Below the pieces are notes generated by a model. That model searched no databases, was not told where the DNA came from, and worked only from the letters and a program-made list of their open reading frames with translations. 64,000 nt of DNA from Marinobacterium ramblicola (GTDB taxonomy: Bacteria; Pseudomonadota; Gammaproteobacteria; Pseudomonadales; Balneatricaceae). The stretch covers positions 186,001-250,000 of the forward strand of contig NZ_JAHREP010000003.1 of the NCBI RefSeq assembly GCF_019084545.1, written 5' to 3'. The position numbers and the translations under genes were made by a program. Position 1 is the first letter of the stretch; each line of letters begins with the position of its first letter. Positions 40,082 through 47,815 of this stretch are shown here, piece by piece.

Positions 40082-41794
40082 TCAGACCTTGATTACCCTG
40101 TTCATCTCTTCGAGACTGGTCAGGCCGTTCGCGACCTTCAATAGACCCGATTGACGCAGGGTTCTGAAACCCTGCTCGCGCGCAACACGCAGTATATCCA
40201 GAGAGTTGCCATTTTCCATGATGCATTCGGCGATCTCCGTCGTCATCACCAGCATCTCATAGATACCGACCCGGCCCTTGTAGCCGCGATTGCATCTGGC
40301 ACAGCCGTCGTGATTCGCTTCAAACAGGTTCAACGACTTGAGCTGGTCAGGCGTGAAACCCTCTTCGATCAGCGAAGCCTCGGGTATGGACGCCGGTTTC
40401 TTGCAGGACTCGCACAGGCGACGCGCCAGACGTTGCGCAATGATCAGACTGACCGAGGTTGCGATGTTAAACGATGGCACGCCCATATTGCGCAGTCGGG
40501 TCAGGGTTTCCGGTGCGCTGTTGGTGTGCAGTGTAGACAGCACCATATGACCGGTTTGCGCAGCCTTGATCGCGATCTCGGCGGTCTCCAGGTCACGGAT
40601 CTCGCCGACCATCACCACGTCCGGGTCCTGGCGCAGGAAGGAGCGCAGCGCTTCGGCGAAGGTGAGGCCCACCTTGGGGTTTACATGGACCTGGTTGATC
40701 CCCTCCATATTGATCTCCACCGGATCCTCCGCGGTGGAGATATTGCGCTCCTCGGTGTTGAGGATATTGAGGCCAGTGTAGAGCGTTACCGTCTTACCCG
40801 AGCCTGTGGGGCCGGTTACCAGCACCATCCCCTGCGGCCGCTGCAGCGTGCTCATGTATACCTCACGCTGATCCGGCTCGAAGCCCAGGGCATCGACCCC
40901 GATGGTCGCGCTGGTCGGGTCGAGAATACGCAGTACGATCTTCTCGCCCCAAAGCGTCGGCAGGGTGTTGACACGGAAATCGATCGAGCGTTTGTCCGAT
41001 ACCTTGAGCTTGATACGGCCATCCTGGGGCACGCGCTTCTCGGCGATATCCATATTGGACATCACCTTCAAACGTGCTGACAAACGAGAGGCCAGATTGG
41101 TGGGCGGCTTGCTGACCTCCTGCAAGATACCGTCGATACGGCAGCGGATACGGTAGGCCTTTTCATAGGGCTCGAAATGGATATCCGAGGCGCCGTTCTT
41201 GATCGCGTCCAGCAGCACCTTGTTGATAAAGCGGACGATCGGTGCGTCGGAAGCGGCATCTTCCGCCGACTCCTCCTCTTTCCTCTTGCTGGTATCTTCC
41301 GCCTCGATATTGTCGAGGTCGGCATCCTCCAGCTCTCCCAGGGCCTCGTTGCCGCCATCGAGGAAACTTTCGATACGCCGTGCCAGCTTGTCCTCTTCGA
41401 CGATCACCGCTTCGGTGGTGATGCCTGTGTGAAACTTGATCTCGTCCAGCGCCTGAAGGTTGGTGGGGTCGGCAATCGCCACGAACAGGCGGTTCTCCCG
41501 CTGCATCAGCGGCAGCGCGCGATGGGTCACAATCAGATTTTCGGCGATCAATCCTTGGGGAATCGCGTCGACACTGAACGCATCCAGATCGAGCAGGGGT
41601 AAACCGAACTCCTCGGATGCCGCACAGGCGGCCCGGTGGGCACTGACCAGGCGCTGGGAGATAATAAAGCTGACGAAACTCTTGTTGGCATCGCGGGCCT
41701 GATTCAGCGCGTCCATCGCCACTTCTGCCGAGAACGCTCCGTCGTTGACAAGGCGTTTGGCGAGACCGCTAAGTGGTTGAAATCCTTTTGACAA
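40082..41794 (-). CDS. pilB: Type IV pilus extension ATPase PilB
   Basis: PilB powers pilus extension. I choose the TTG at 41794 (LSKGFQPLSGLAKRLVNDG after Met substitution), with AAGG eight bases upstream; this gives 570 residues, the normal PilB length, while the longer frame adds an unlikely N-terminus. Features: an N-terminal MshEN-type domain (about 10-150), Asp box, Walker A GPTGSGKTVTLY, Asp-rich DPDVVMVGEIRD (Walker B), His box STLHTNSAPETL, and a zinc site CESCKK with CARCNRGYKGR. MshEN domains bind c-di-GMP in some relatives. Confidence 0.94.
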   Translation of the reverse strand: MSKGFQPLSGLAKRLVNDGAFSAEVAMDALNQARDANKSFVSFIISQRLVSAHRAACAASEEFGLPLLDLDAFSVDAIPQGLIAENLIVTHRALPLMQRENRLFVAIADPTNLQALDEIKFHTGITTEAVIVEEDKLARRIESFLDGGNEALGELEDADLDNIEAEDTSKRKEEESAEDAASDAPIVRFINKVLLDAIKNGASDIHFEPYEKAYRIRCRIDGILQEVSKPPTNLASRLSARLKVMSNMDIAEKRVPQDGRIKLKVSDKRSIDFRVNTLPTLWGEKIVLRILDPTSATIGVDALGFEPDQREVYMSTLQRPQGMVLVTGPTGSGKTVTLYTGLNILNTEERNISTAEDPVEINMEGINQVHVNPKVGLTFAEALRSFLRQDPDVVMVGEIRDLETAEIAIKAAQTGHMVLSTLHTNSAPETLTRLRNMGVPSFNIATSVSLIIAQRLARRLCESCKKPASIPEASLIEEGFTPDQLKSLNLFEANHDGCARCNRGYKGRVGIYEMLVMTTEIAECIMENGNSLDILRVAREQGFRTLRQSGLLKVANGLTSLEEMNRVIKV

Positions 41795-41893
41795 GTGCCG
41801 TACCTTAAGTCTTTGCAAACAGGCCGAGGATAGGGTATGAGTCAATACTCTATAGCAGCCCCGAGACTCTGGCAAATCCCATGTGTTATCTAC

Positions 41894-41921
41894 TGTTTAC
41901 GATCAAATGTTTACGATCAAA
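41894..41921. repeat. Perfect 14-bp tandem repeat ahead of pilS
   Basis: TGTTTACGATCAAA occurs twice back to back (41894-41907 and 41908-41921) in the short region between divergent pilB and pilS, ending five bases before the pilS ATG. It might be a recent slippage duplication or a two-site operator for pilS. It covers where a pilS ribosome binding site would normally be, and I see no good SD there. Confidence 0.7.
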
Positions 41922-41926
41922 TCGCC

Positions 41927-43510
41927 ATGAGTGAAATCCTGGATCGAAGGGCGCTGCGTGTTTTCAGCCTCTACCGAATCGTGTTGAGCGGGCTGCTGGT
42001 ATCCCTGCTGATCATACCGCGCAGCGGCATGCTGCCCCAGATCTGGCAGCCCGATATGTTCGGCATCGTGGCGCTGCTCTATTTCGTATTTGCGATCGGC
42101 TCCGGTTTCAGTGTTAACCGCCGGGATCCCCACGGCACACCCTTCGGCCTGCAGGTGATATCGGATCTTGCTGCCCTCTCGCTTCTGGGCTTTGCCAGTG
42201 GCGATCCTACCGGTATCTACGCCATCCTGATGTTGGTACCGGTCTGCTTTGCCGGATTCTGGCAGCCCGGTGCGGGAACGCAGCTCTACTCCGCCGTTGC
42301 GATACTGGGGATGCTGGGCAGCACGCTGGCACATCAGCTATTGGGTACTCAGCCCTATCCACTGGCGGAGTTGGGGGCGTTGTCGGCAACCCAGCTCGCC
42401 ATTGCGCTGGTCAGTACGGTGGTGGGGCGAAACATGGCCGATACCCATCGATTGGCCGGCAAGCGAGAGCTCGATCTGGCGAGCCTGACCGAGCTTAACA
42501 CCTTTATTGTCCAGCGCATGGAGGAGGGGGTGGTTGTCGTCGATGCCGAAAACCTGATCCGTATGATCAATCCATCAGCGGGGCAGCTATTCGGTGTGTC
42601 GCCGTCGGCGCAACTTCATCGCCCGCTTGCCGAGCTGTCAACGACGCTGTCGACCGCCCTGGAACATTGGCGGGCGGGACAGCCGGTAGGCTCGGAGTCG
42701 ATGGCGCCATTACGGTTGCAGATTACGGCCACCGGACCCGGCAGGGAGGAGTGGGCGGTACTGCTGCTGGAGGATATCCACAGCGAGAACACGCGAGTCC
42801 AGCGTGAAAAACTGGCCGCCCTGGGCCGGCTGACGGCGAGTCTGGCCCATGAGATTCGCAACCCCCTGGGCGCAATAAGCTATTCGGCGCAACTGTTGGC
42901 GGAGTCGCCGGAGCTCGCCGTGCAGGAGCAGAAGCTGGTCGCCATTATTTTGGGTCAATCGAAAAGAGTGAATCGACTGATCGAAGAGATCCTGACCCTG
43001 TCGCGAAGAAAAACGCCGTTCTGGCAGGATCTGCAACTCGGAAACTGGATTGCCAGGTTACGCGACGAGTGGCGTTTGAGTTGGCCCGAGCTGGATGCTC
43101 GCTTGAGCCTGTCGATTGAAAACGGCAGCGAGGATCTGCAGGTGCGTGTCGATCCCGACCATCTGCGCCGGCTGCTGACGCTGCTGCTGGATAACGCACT
43201 GAAGCATGGCGAGCCTGAGCAGGGAGTCGCCTCCATCGCCGTCAGGGTGTATCGATCCGGTAGATCGGCAACCCCCTGTATCGAGGTCAGCGATAATGGC
43301 CGGGGGATCGACAGCGAAACGGAGCAGCGAATCTACGAGCCCTTCTTTACCACCCGGCACGATGGCTCCGGGCTCGGTCTGTATCTGGCCCGAGAGCTGT
43401 GCGAAGCGAACTACTGCGAATTGCGGTATAGTCCTGTGCAAACCGGTGGTAGCTGCTTTGCTATCACCTTTCCGATGGAACGACCGATAACCCCGGCCAT
43501 TGATGACTGA
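41927..43510 (+). CDS. pilS: Sensor histidine kinase PilS
   Basis: PilS controls pilA transcription with PilR, sensing pilin in the membrane in Pseudomonas. The ATG at 41927 (MSEILDRRALRVFSLYR) is chosen as it begins the conserved cytoplasmic segment before six N-terminal membrane helices (about residues 18-175); upstream starts add unrelated sequence. A PAS-like domain follows (LTELNTFIVQRMEEGVVVVDAENLIRMIN), then the H-box SLAHEIRNPLGAISYSAQLL with phospho-acceptor His, and the ATPase boxes DNALKHGE, DNGRGI and GSGLGLYLARELCE. It overlaps pilR by eight bases. Confidence 0.93.
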   Translation: MSEILDRRALRVFSLYRIVLSGLLVSLLIIPRSGMLPQIWQPDMFGIVALLYFVFAIGSGFSVNRRDPHGTPFGLQVISDLAALSLLGFASGDPTGIYAILMLVPVCFAGFWQPGAGTQLYSAVAILGMLGSTLAHQLLGTQPYPLAELGALSATQLAIALVSTVVGRNMADTHRLAGKRELDLASLTELNTFIVQRMEEGVVVVDAENLIRMINPSAGQLFGVSPSAQLHRPLAELSTTLSTALEHWRAGQPVGSESMAPLRLQITATGPGREEWAVLLLEDIHSENTRVQREKLAALGRLTASLAHEIRNPLGAISYSAQLLAESPELAVQEQKLVAIILGQSKRVNRLIEEILTLSRRKTPFWQDLQLGNWIARLRDEWRLSWPELDARLSLSIENGSEDLQVRVDPDHLRRLLTLLLDNALKHGEPEQGVASIAVRVYRSGRSATPCIEVSDNGRGIDSETEQRIYEPFFTTRHDGSGLGLYLARELCEANYCELRYSPVQTGGSCFAITFPMERPITPAIDD

Positions 43511-44876
43511 GCGAACTTACATCGACGCAAAAGCCACCCCCCTCCCTCAGCCCACCGTTCTCGTGGTGGATGACGAGGAGGACCTGCGTACGCTGCTGGA
43601 GATTACCTTGGGACGCATGGGGGTGACCGTGTATGCCGCCGCCTCGCTGCAGGAGGCGCGTCGCCTGCTTGATGAGTACCGATTCAATCTCTGTCTTACC
43701 GATATGCGTCTGCCCGATGGCCGCGGGATGGAGCTCGTGGAACAGATCTCGCAAGAGCTGCCCGGTCTGCCGGTGGCGGTGATCACCGCCTACGGCAATA
43801 TGGAGCTGGCGGTGGAGGCGATGCGCGCGGGCGCCTTCGATTGCGTCAGCAAACCCCTGGATATCGAGCAGCTGCGCGCCCTGGTCGGCCACGCCGTCCG
43901 GCCGGTAGACGACGCGGAGACGGAGGAGAGCGGTGTTGGCCTGGTGGGCGAGTCGCCCGCCATGCAGCGGCTCAAGGAGCGGATCGTCAAGTTGGCGCAG
44001 ACCCAGGCGCCGGTCTGTATCAACGGCGAGTCGGGCTCGGGCAAAGAGGTGATCGCCCGCCTGATCCACGCCCGCAGCAAGCGGCGGGATCAGCCCTTCA
44101 TCGCCGTCAACTGCGGCGCCATCCCGGCCGAGTTGATGGAGTCCGAGTTTTTCGGCCATCTGAAGGGCAGTTTTACTGGCGCCCATGCCAACCGCAGCGG
44201 CTTTTTCCAGGCCGCGGAGGGGGGCACCCTGTTCCTCGATGAGATCGCCGATATGCCGCTGGCGATGCAGGTGAAGCTGCTGCGTGCGATTCAGGAGCGG
44301 CGGGTTCGGCCCCTGGGGGCGGAGGAGGAGCAGCCGGTCGATGTGCGGATACTGAGTGCCAGCCACAAGCGCCTGCATGAGGAGGTGCAGGCGGGGCGCT
44401 TTCGTGAAGACCTGTACTACCGGATCAACGTGATCGAGCTCAAGGTGCCGCCGTTGCGGGAGCGGCGGCAGGATATCCCGCTGTTGAGCCGGGCCCTGCT
44501 GCAGCGGATTGCGCAGCGTAATAGTGACAGCCAGCCGGTGTTGCAGATCGATGACCAGGCGCTGTCGGCGCTGATCGCCTACCCCTTTCCGGGCAATGTG
44601 CGTGAGCTGGAAAATATTCTCGAACGCGCCGCCGCGCTTTGTGAGCACAGCCTGATCCGTTGCGAGGATCTGGCGCTGGAGGAGCGTCCGCGTACTCGTC
44701 AGCAGATGGGTATGCGGGAGCTCGTCATGAGCGGTGATGCCGACGGTGAGGATGAGAGAGAGCAGCTGGTCAAGGCGCTGGAGATCCATCACTGGAATCG
44801 AACTGCGGCCGCCCGGGAGCTGGGGCTGACGCTGAGGCAGCTGCGTTACCGGATCAAGAAATACGACCTGGAGTAA
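43503..44876 (+). CDS. pilR: Sigma54-dependent response regulator PilR
   Basis: PilR activates pilA at a sigma54 promoter. The 457-residue protein has a receiver domain (about 20-130: VLVVDDEEDLRTLLE with acidic pocket, LCLTDMRLPDG containing the phospho-acceptor Asp, and KPLD), an AAA+ domain (Walker A GESGSGKEV; sigma54-contact loop GSFTGA, a Ser variant of the usual GAFTGA; Walker B GGTLFLDE) and a Fis-type helix-turn-helix at the end (WNRTAAARELGLTLRQLRYRIKK). The ATG at 43503 overlaps pilS. The target promoter is only about 140 bases downstream of its stop. Confidence 0.95.
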   Translation: MTERTYIDAKATPLPQPTVLVVDDEEDLRTLLEITLGRMGVTVYAAASLQEARRLLDEYRFNLCLTDMRLPDGRGMELVEQISQELPGLPVAVITAYGNMELAVEAMRAGAFDCVSKPLDIEQLRALVGHAVRPVDDAETEESGVGLVGESPAMQRLKERIVKLAQTQAPVCINGESGSGKEVIARLIHARSKRRDQPFIAVNCGAIPAELMESEFFGHLKGSFTGAHANRSGFFQAAEGGTLFLDEIADMPLAMQVKLLRAIQERRVRPLGAEEEQPVDVRILSASHKRLHEEVQAGRFREDLYYRINVIELKVPPLRERRQDIPLLSRALLQRIAQRNSDSQPVLQIDDQALSALIAYPFPGNVRELENILERAAALCEHSLIRCEDLALEERPRTRQQMGMRELVMSGDADGEDEREQLVKALEIHHWNRTAAARELGLTLRQLRYRIKKYDLE

Positions 44877-44917
44877 TGCCTGGCGCAGTATCGGCGTCAG
44901 GATTTCAAACGGGAGTT

Positions 44918-44952
44918 TGTCAAATTCTGACGCAGGGGGTGACAAAGTGTCA
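44918..44952. promoter_or_regulatory. Candidate PilR binding sites upstream of pilA
   Basis: Four TGTCA/TGAC(A/G) half sites lie within 35 bases: TGTCA (44918), TGACG (44928), and the perfect palindrome TGACA-AAG-TGTCA (44940-44952). They sit about 65-100 bases ahead of the sigma54 promoter, the normal distance for an enhancer-binding protein. In Pseudomonas PilR sites also contain TGTC half sites. Confidence 0.65.
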
Positions 44953-45017
44953 GACTTTGCCCTATGCTCTTCCCGACCTGAACGCTGCGGGCCGCATGGA
45001 ATGCGGGGTGGCTGCAT

Positions 45018-45034
45018 TTGGCACTGCTCTTGCT
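45018..45034 (+). promoter_or_regulatory. Sigma54 promoter of pilA
   Basis: TGGCAC (45019-45024) followed by TTGC (45030-45033) gives the required GG-N10-GC spacing of the -24/-12 elements. It lies 50 bases before the pilA start and just after the end of pilR. Confidence 0.85.
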
Positions 45035-45085
45035 TGGTTTGTAGTGGTCTGGGAATAAGGACTTTAACTCGCTGGAGAGATGACG

Positions 45086-45547
45086 ATGAATATGAAAAAA
45101 CAACAGGGCTTTACCCTTATCGAATTGATGATCGTTGTGGCGATCATCGGTATTCTGGCTGCGATCGCGCTGCCAGCTTATCAGGACTACACCATTCGTT
45201 CCAAACTGTCCGAAGCCCCTTCAATTTTTGGAACAAACAAATTAGCAGTAGAGCAGTACTATTCTGAGACTGGTGACTTGTCCACTCCTGCAAGTGCTGC
45301 GGGTTATTCTGCTAACCTCTATGGCTCACATCTGGATATGACTGTAGCGGTCAGCGGAGCAACTGTTTCAACGGCAGGTTTCATCGCAACTATATTCGAG
45401 GCAGGTGGTGCTGCTGGTGACGATATCGATCCTACAGCAAATGACGATGAGATGACTTTTACAGCTGCTGCGACACCTGCTGGTAACCTTGAGTGGTCGG
45501 TGGCATGTACTGATGGTATCGCTACTAACCGTTGCCCTGAGCGTTAA
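45086..45547 (+). CDS. pilA: Type IV major pilin PilA
   Basis: The ATG at 45086 has GGAG eight bases upstream and yields a short leader MNMKKQQG before the processing site [28 protein letters not shown], a textbook type IVa prepilin with Glu5 of the mature chain. Mature length is about 145 residues. The globular head is Ala/Gly/Thr-rich and ends in [13 protein letters not shown], whose two cysteines would form the C-terminal disulfide loop. The leader would be cut by PilD. Transcription should need sigma54 and PilR. A terminator and a repeat array follow directly. Confidence 0.94.
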   Translation: MNMKKQQGFTLIELMIVVAIIGILAAIALPAYQDYTIRSKLSEAPSIFGTNKLAVEQYYSETGDLSTPASAAGYSANLYGSHLDMTVAVSGATVSTAGFIATIFEAGGAAGDDIDPTANDDEMTFTAAATPAGNLEWSVACTDGIATNRCPER

Positions 45548-45549
45548 TA

Positions 45550-45594
45550 GGAATTCAGGGTCAGGGAATTTGGGGTCAGGGAATTTGGGGTCAG
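45550..45594 (+). repeat. Three tandem 15-bp repeats after pilA
   Basis: Units GGAATTCAGGGTCAG (45550-45564), GGAATTTGGGGTCAG (45565-45579) and GGAATTTGGGGTCAG (45580-45594) are in direct tandem just after the pilA stop. The GGGGTCAG part is also the 5' portion of the REP-like units that follow, so this is a partial expansion of the same element. Confidence 0.85.
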
Positions 45595-45621
45595 AGTAAA
45601 AATTACTCTTCCCTCCCAGAT

Positions 45622-45650
45622 AAAGGGGTCGCTTAGGCGGTCCCTTTTTT
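45622..45650 (+). terminator. Intrinsic terminator of pilA
   Basis: An 11-bp stem (45622-45632 with 45637-45647, two G-U pairs) closes a TTAG loop and runs into six T residues. An identical copy occurs at about 45876-45905 inside the duplicated block, which is evidence that the duplication carried genic flanks with it. Confidence 0.85.
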
Positions 45651-45711
45651 GTTAGCAGAATTTCGAATTCGGGGTCAGAGTGGAATTTCGAATTCGGGGT
45701 CAGAGTAAAAA

Positions 45712-45766
45712 TTACTCGCGTGCCTTCTTTCTGCCGGGTTTCAGCGGTTGCTGACGGATGCCGGTG
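45712..45766 (-). pseudogene. Duplicated 3' end of the RAYT transposase gene
   Basis: These 55 bases are identical to the last 55 bases of the transposase gene (45975-46029), including the TAA stop embedded in the palindrome. The copy breaks off after CCGGTG and joins another repeat unit. It is a by-product of the tandem duplication and cannot be expressed as a gene. Confidence 0.85.
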
Positions 45767-45958
45767 CGGAATTTGGGGTCAGAGTAAAAATTACTCTTCC
45801 CTCCCAGATAAAGAGGAATTTGGGGTCAGAGTAAAAATTACTAGAGTAAAAATTACTCTTCCCTCCCTCCCAGATAAAGGGGTCGCTTAGGCGGTCCCTT
45901 TTTTGTTAGCAGAATCTCGAATTCGGCGAATTCGGGGTCAGAGTGGAATTTCGAATTC

Positions 45959-46776
45959 GGGGTCAGAGTAAAAATTACTCGCGTGCCTTCTTTCTGCCGG
46001 GTTTCAGCGGTTGCTGACGGATGCCGGTGAGTCGTTCAATCTCGTCGCGAAAGCGGTCGTTGCCTAGCGGCAACCCCTGGTTGACGGACAGCCGAATATG
46101 TTGGACCTGCTCTTCCGGCAGTGAGGTCTCAAATAACTCCCGATATGTTTTCTGTCTTTCGGTCTTGTTCTTCCCAAGGCTTAAATACTGATCATGCGGG
46201 GTCCAGAGCGCCGCATCTACTCCCTGAGCGTGGGCATGGTAACTGCTCCAATGGTATTGAGAAGGGTGCCGTACCATACCGGCCTTGACCGGATTCATCT
46301 CGATATACCTCTGGCAGATCAGTAAATAGTGCTCGGAGTGGACAAGGCACGATTTGAATCGCCCCTCCCACAGAGTACCTGTTCGTTGGTACATGTTGTT
46401 GAAATAGCGTACGTATCGACGGCCGAGATGTTGCATCATCGATGACAGAGCGCCTTCCTTGAGAGGTGTGGCCAGCAAGTGGACGTGGTTGGTCATGAAT
46501 ACCCAGGCGTGAATCTGCACCTCGTAGCGTTCCGATGCCTCGGCAAGCCACTGGGCGTAGGTGGCGTAATCGTCATCCTTGGTGAAGCAGACTTGTCGAT
46601 TATTGCCGCGTTGGATTATGTGCTGAGGTATCCCTTCCGGGCAAATTCTTGGTCTTCTTGTCATAGGCTCTTCCTTGAATGGAACGATGTATGCCCAGCG
46701 TCCTGCTTGGGCATGCAGATGAGATGGGGTCGATGGTAGCACATGAAGGATGATAGATTGTTTTTTACTCTGACCC
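45959..46776 (-). mobile_element. RAYT element bounded by inverted REP sequences
   Basis: The transposase gene is flanked by inverted copies of one motif: GGGGTCAGAGTAAAAA at 45959 on its downstream side, and the reverse complement TTTTTACTCTGACCC at 46762-46776 on its upstream side (15 bases perfectly matched). A second hairpin, ATGCCCA/TGGGCAT (46691-46714), lies between the upstream copy and the start codon. This inverted arrangement is typical of RAYT genes with their cognate REPs. I see no target-site duplication. Confidence 0.75.
45975..46664 (-). CDS. REP-associated tyrosine transposase (Y1_Tnp, RAYT)
   Basis: RAYTs are single-copy relatives of IS200/IS605 Y1 transposases that cleave single-stranded REP DNA. 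The ATG at 46664 has GGAAGAG upstream and opens MTRRPRICPEGIPQHIIQRGNNRQ, the normal RAYT start, giving 229 residues. The metal-binding HUH motif is NHVHLLATP, and the presumptive nucleophile tyrosine lies in RRYVRYFNNMYQRTGTLWEGRFKS. RYIEMNPVKAGMV and WSSYHAHA are further family blocks. The C-terminus is basic. The stop codon is part of the flanking palindrome. The gene looks intact. Confidence 0.9.
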   Translation of the reverse strand: MTRRPRICPEGIPQHIIQRGNNRQVCFTKDDDYATYAQWLAEASERYEVQIHAWVFMTNHVHLLATPLKEGALSSMMQHLGRRYVRYFNNMYQRTGTLWEGRFKSCLVHSEHYLLICQRYIEMNPVKAGMVRHPSQYHWSSYHAHAQGVDAALWTPHDQYLSLGKNKTERQKTYRELFETSLPEEQVQHIRLSVNQGLPLGNDRFRDEIERLTGIRQQPLKPGRKKARE

Positions 46777-46846
46777 TCATTTCCTTGGCTTGTATCGGGC
46801 GCATAATCTCGGCAGACTCCGTGCAACAGTTCTGTCGATATTGGGG

Positions 46847-47200
46847 ATGCACGTGATTAACAAGCGTTTAGTGATACTTATTCTGATAGCCTTAAGCGTA
46901 GTGGTGACCTGGTACATCGAATCCGGCAAAACCGAGATCCCCGCCGAAACACGTACTCGTGTCGAAGCAGAACTCGCCCAGGATTCCACCTTCCCCGCAC
47001 GCCCCGTGTGGTGGGACAAGGGCCACCGTATCGGAGTTGGTGTGATTCCCGATGGTACCAGCCGCGATTCGGACGCGCGTCGTGTGTGCAACCTGATGCT
47101 CAAACATGGCATCACCCCGGCCGAGGTCGAGGTCTACGATGTGCTGCAGATCCAGAACGATGATGAGTGGGTTCAGGTCGGCGCTGCGCGTTGTGAGTGA
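46847..47200 (+). CDS. Small membrane-anchored protein, unknown function
   Basis: The product of about 117 residues has an N-terminal membrane anchor or uncleaved signal (RLVILILIALSVVVTWYI), then a soluble domain with WWDKGHRIGVGVIPDGTSRDSDARR, and two cysteines (VCNLML and the terminal AARCE) that could pair in the periplasm. I do not recognise the family. Start is uncertain: ATG at 46847 or GTG at 46853, the latter six bases after TTGGGG. The codon use resembles the chromosomal background more than the RAYT gene next to it. It stands alone between the RAYT element and the toxin remnants. Confidence 0.65.
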   Translation: MHVINKRLVILILIALSVVVTWYIESGKTEIPAETRTRVEAELAQDSTFPARPVWWDKGHRIGVGVIPDGTSRDSDARRVCNLMLKHGITPAEVEVYDVLQIQNDDEWVQVGAARCE

Positions 47201-47281
47201 GTACCGACAAGACGTATTGATATATCAGGGGTGATCTTTATTAATGGTTATACCGAGCGTATATCCCTTCGGAGGTGAAAT

Positions 47282-47509
47282 ATGGAATCCACGGTCTTCA
47301 AGAGCAATCGAACTCAAGCCGTGCGCCTGCCGAAAGCGGTTGCACTGCCTGAAAGTGTCAAGCGAGTCGAGGTGGTAGCCATCGGGCATGCCCGTATTAT
47401 TACTCCAGCGGGAGAATCATGGGACAGCTGGTTTGACGGCCCGAATGTTACCGCCGACTTCATGCCGGGGAGAGAGCAACCCTCGGATCAGGAGCGTGAA
47501 GGTTTTTAA
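47282..47509 (+). CDS. vapB: VapB/VagC-type antitoxin
   Basis: The 75-residue protein has the SpoVT/AbrB-type DNA-binding N-terminus (TVFKSNRTQAVRLPKAVALPESVKRVEVV), which binds its own operator, and a C-terminal tail (WDSWFDGPNVTADFMPGREQP) of the sort that wraps around VapC toxins. GGAGGTG precedes the ATG at 47282. Its TAA overlaps the vapC ATG by one base, the normal vapBC layout, but the toxin is truncated, so the antitoxin is an orphan here. Confidence 0.88.
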   Translation: MESTVFKSNRTQAVRLPKAVALPESVKRVEVVAIGHARIITPAGESWDSWFDGPNVTADFMPGREQPSDQEREGF

Positions 47510-47628
47510 TGCTCAAGTACTTGCTCGATACCAATATCTACATTTTTACCATCAAGAATAAACCGGGTAGTCGTGCGCAAACTGGTTTCGCATTTCGCGC
47601 AGTTTCAGCCACTGTGCGGCTGAACTGA
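47509..47628 (+). pseudogene. Truncated VapC toxin (PIN-domain fragment)
   Basis: Only the first 19 residues (MLKYLLDTNIYIFTIKNKP) match VapC, including the first PIN-domain aspartate in LDTNIYI. After 47565 the frame enters sequence belonging to an oppositely oriented HEPN gene and stops at 47626-47628, giving a 39-residue product without the other catalytic acids. It cannot be an active ribonuclease. Confidence 0.88.
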
Positions 47629-47815
47629 TGGCTCCCATGATCTCCTGTAGCTTGGAAAAACGTACGATAAACTGATCGAATACCGCCAGGTCGATCGGGC
47701 TCAGGCTCTCCAGTTTCTGCGGCGTGAGCGGAAAGGCTTTGTGGAGCGTATTCATGGCCCAGCGCAGACGTTCAGCGTGCGTATCGTATATCTCCCGATA
47801 CGTTCCAGGGGGCAT
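47552..47815 (-). pseudogene. HEPN-domain (HepT-like) gene remnant
   Basis: The 87-residue frame contains HAERLRWAMNTLHKAFPLTPQ, FDQFIVRFSKLQEIMGA and REMRNQFAHDYP, with the HEPN motif R-N-x3-H. From memory of this family, about 30-35 residues normally lie between the KLQ and LREMRN segments, so an in-frame internal deletion is likely. The normal C-terminus after FAHDYP is missing because the sequence joins the vapC fragment at about 47563-47566. It overlaps the nucleotidyltransferase remnant upstream. Confidence 0.75.

Larger units (their letters stand above)
45587..45980. repeat. REP-like palindrome array, tandemly duplicated
   Basis: The 22-bp unit with GGGGTCAGAG and the palindrome GAGTAA-AAA-TTACTC occurs at 45587, 45696, 45775 and 45959, with a copy lacking its last base at 45822 and a bare palindrome at 45844. 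A variant, GGGGTCAGAGTGGAATTTCG, occurs at 45671 and 45934. The whole block from the pilA terminator to the 3' end of the transposase gene is present twice (about 45594-45766 and 45844-46029). These are best read as REP sequences mobilised by the adjacent RAYT. Confidence 0.85.

Noticed and set aside
45550-45980. CRISPR array, because of closely packed short repeats after pilA
   Set aside because: Repeat units are palindromic, unequally spaced and partly truncated, the intervening sequences are themselves copies of each other, and no cas gene is nearby. RAYT/REP explains them.
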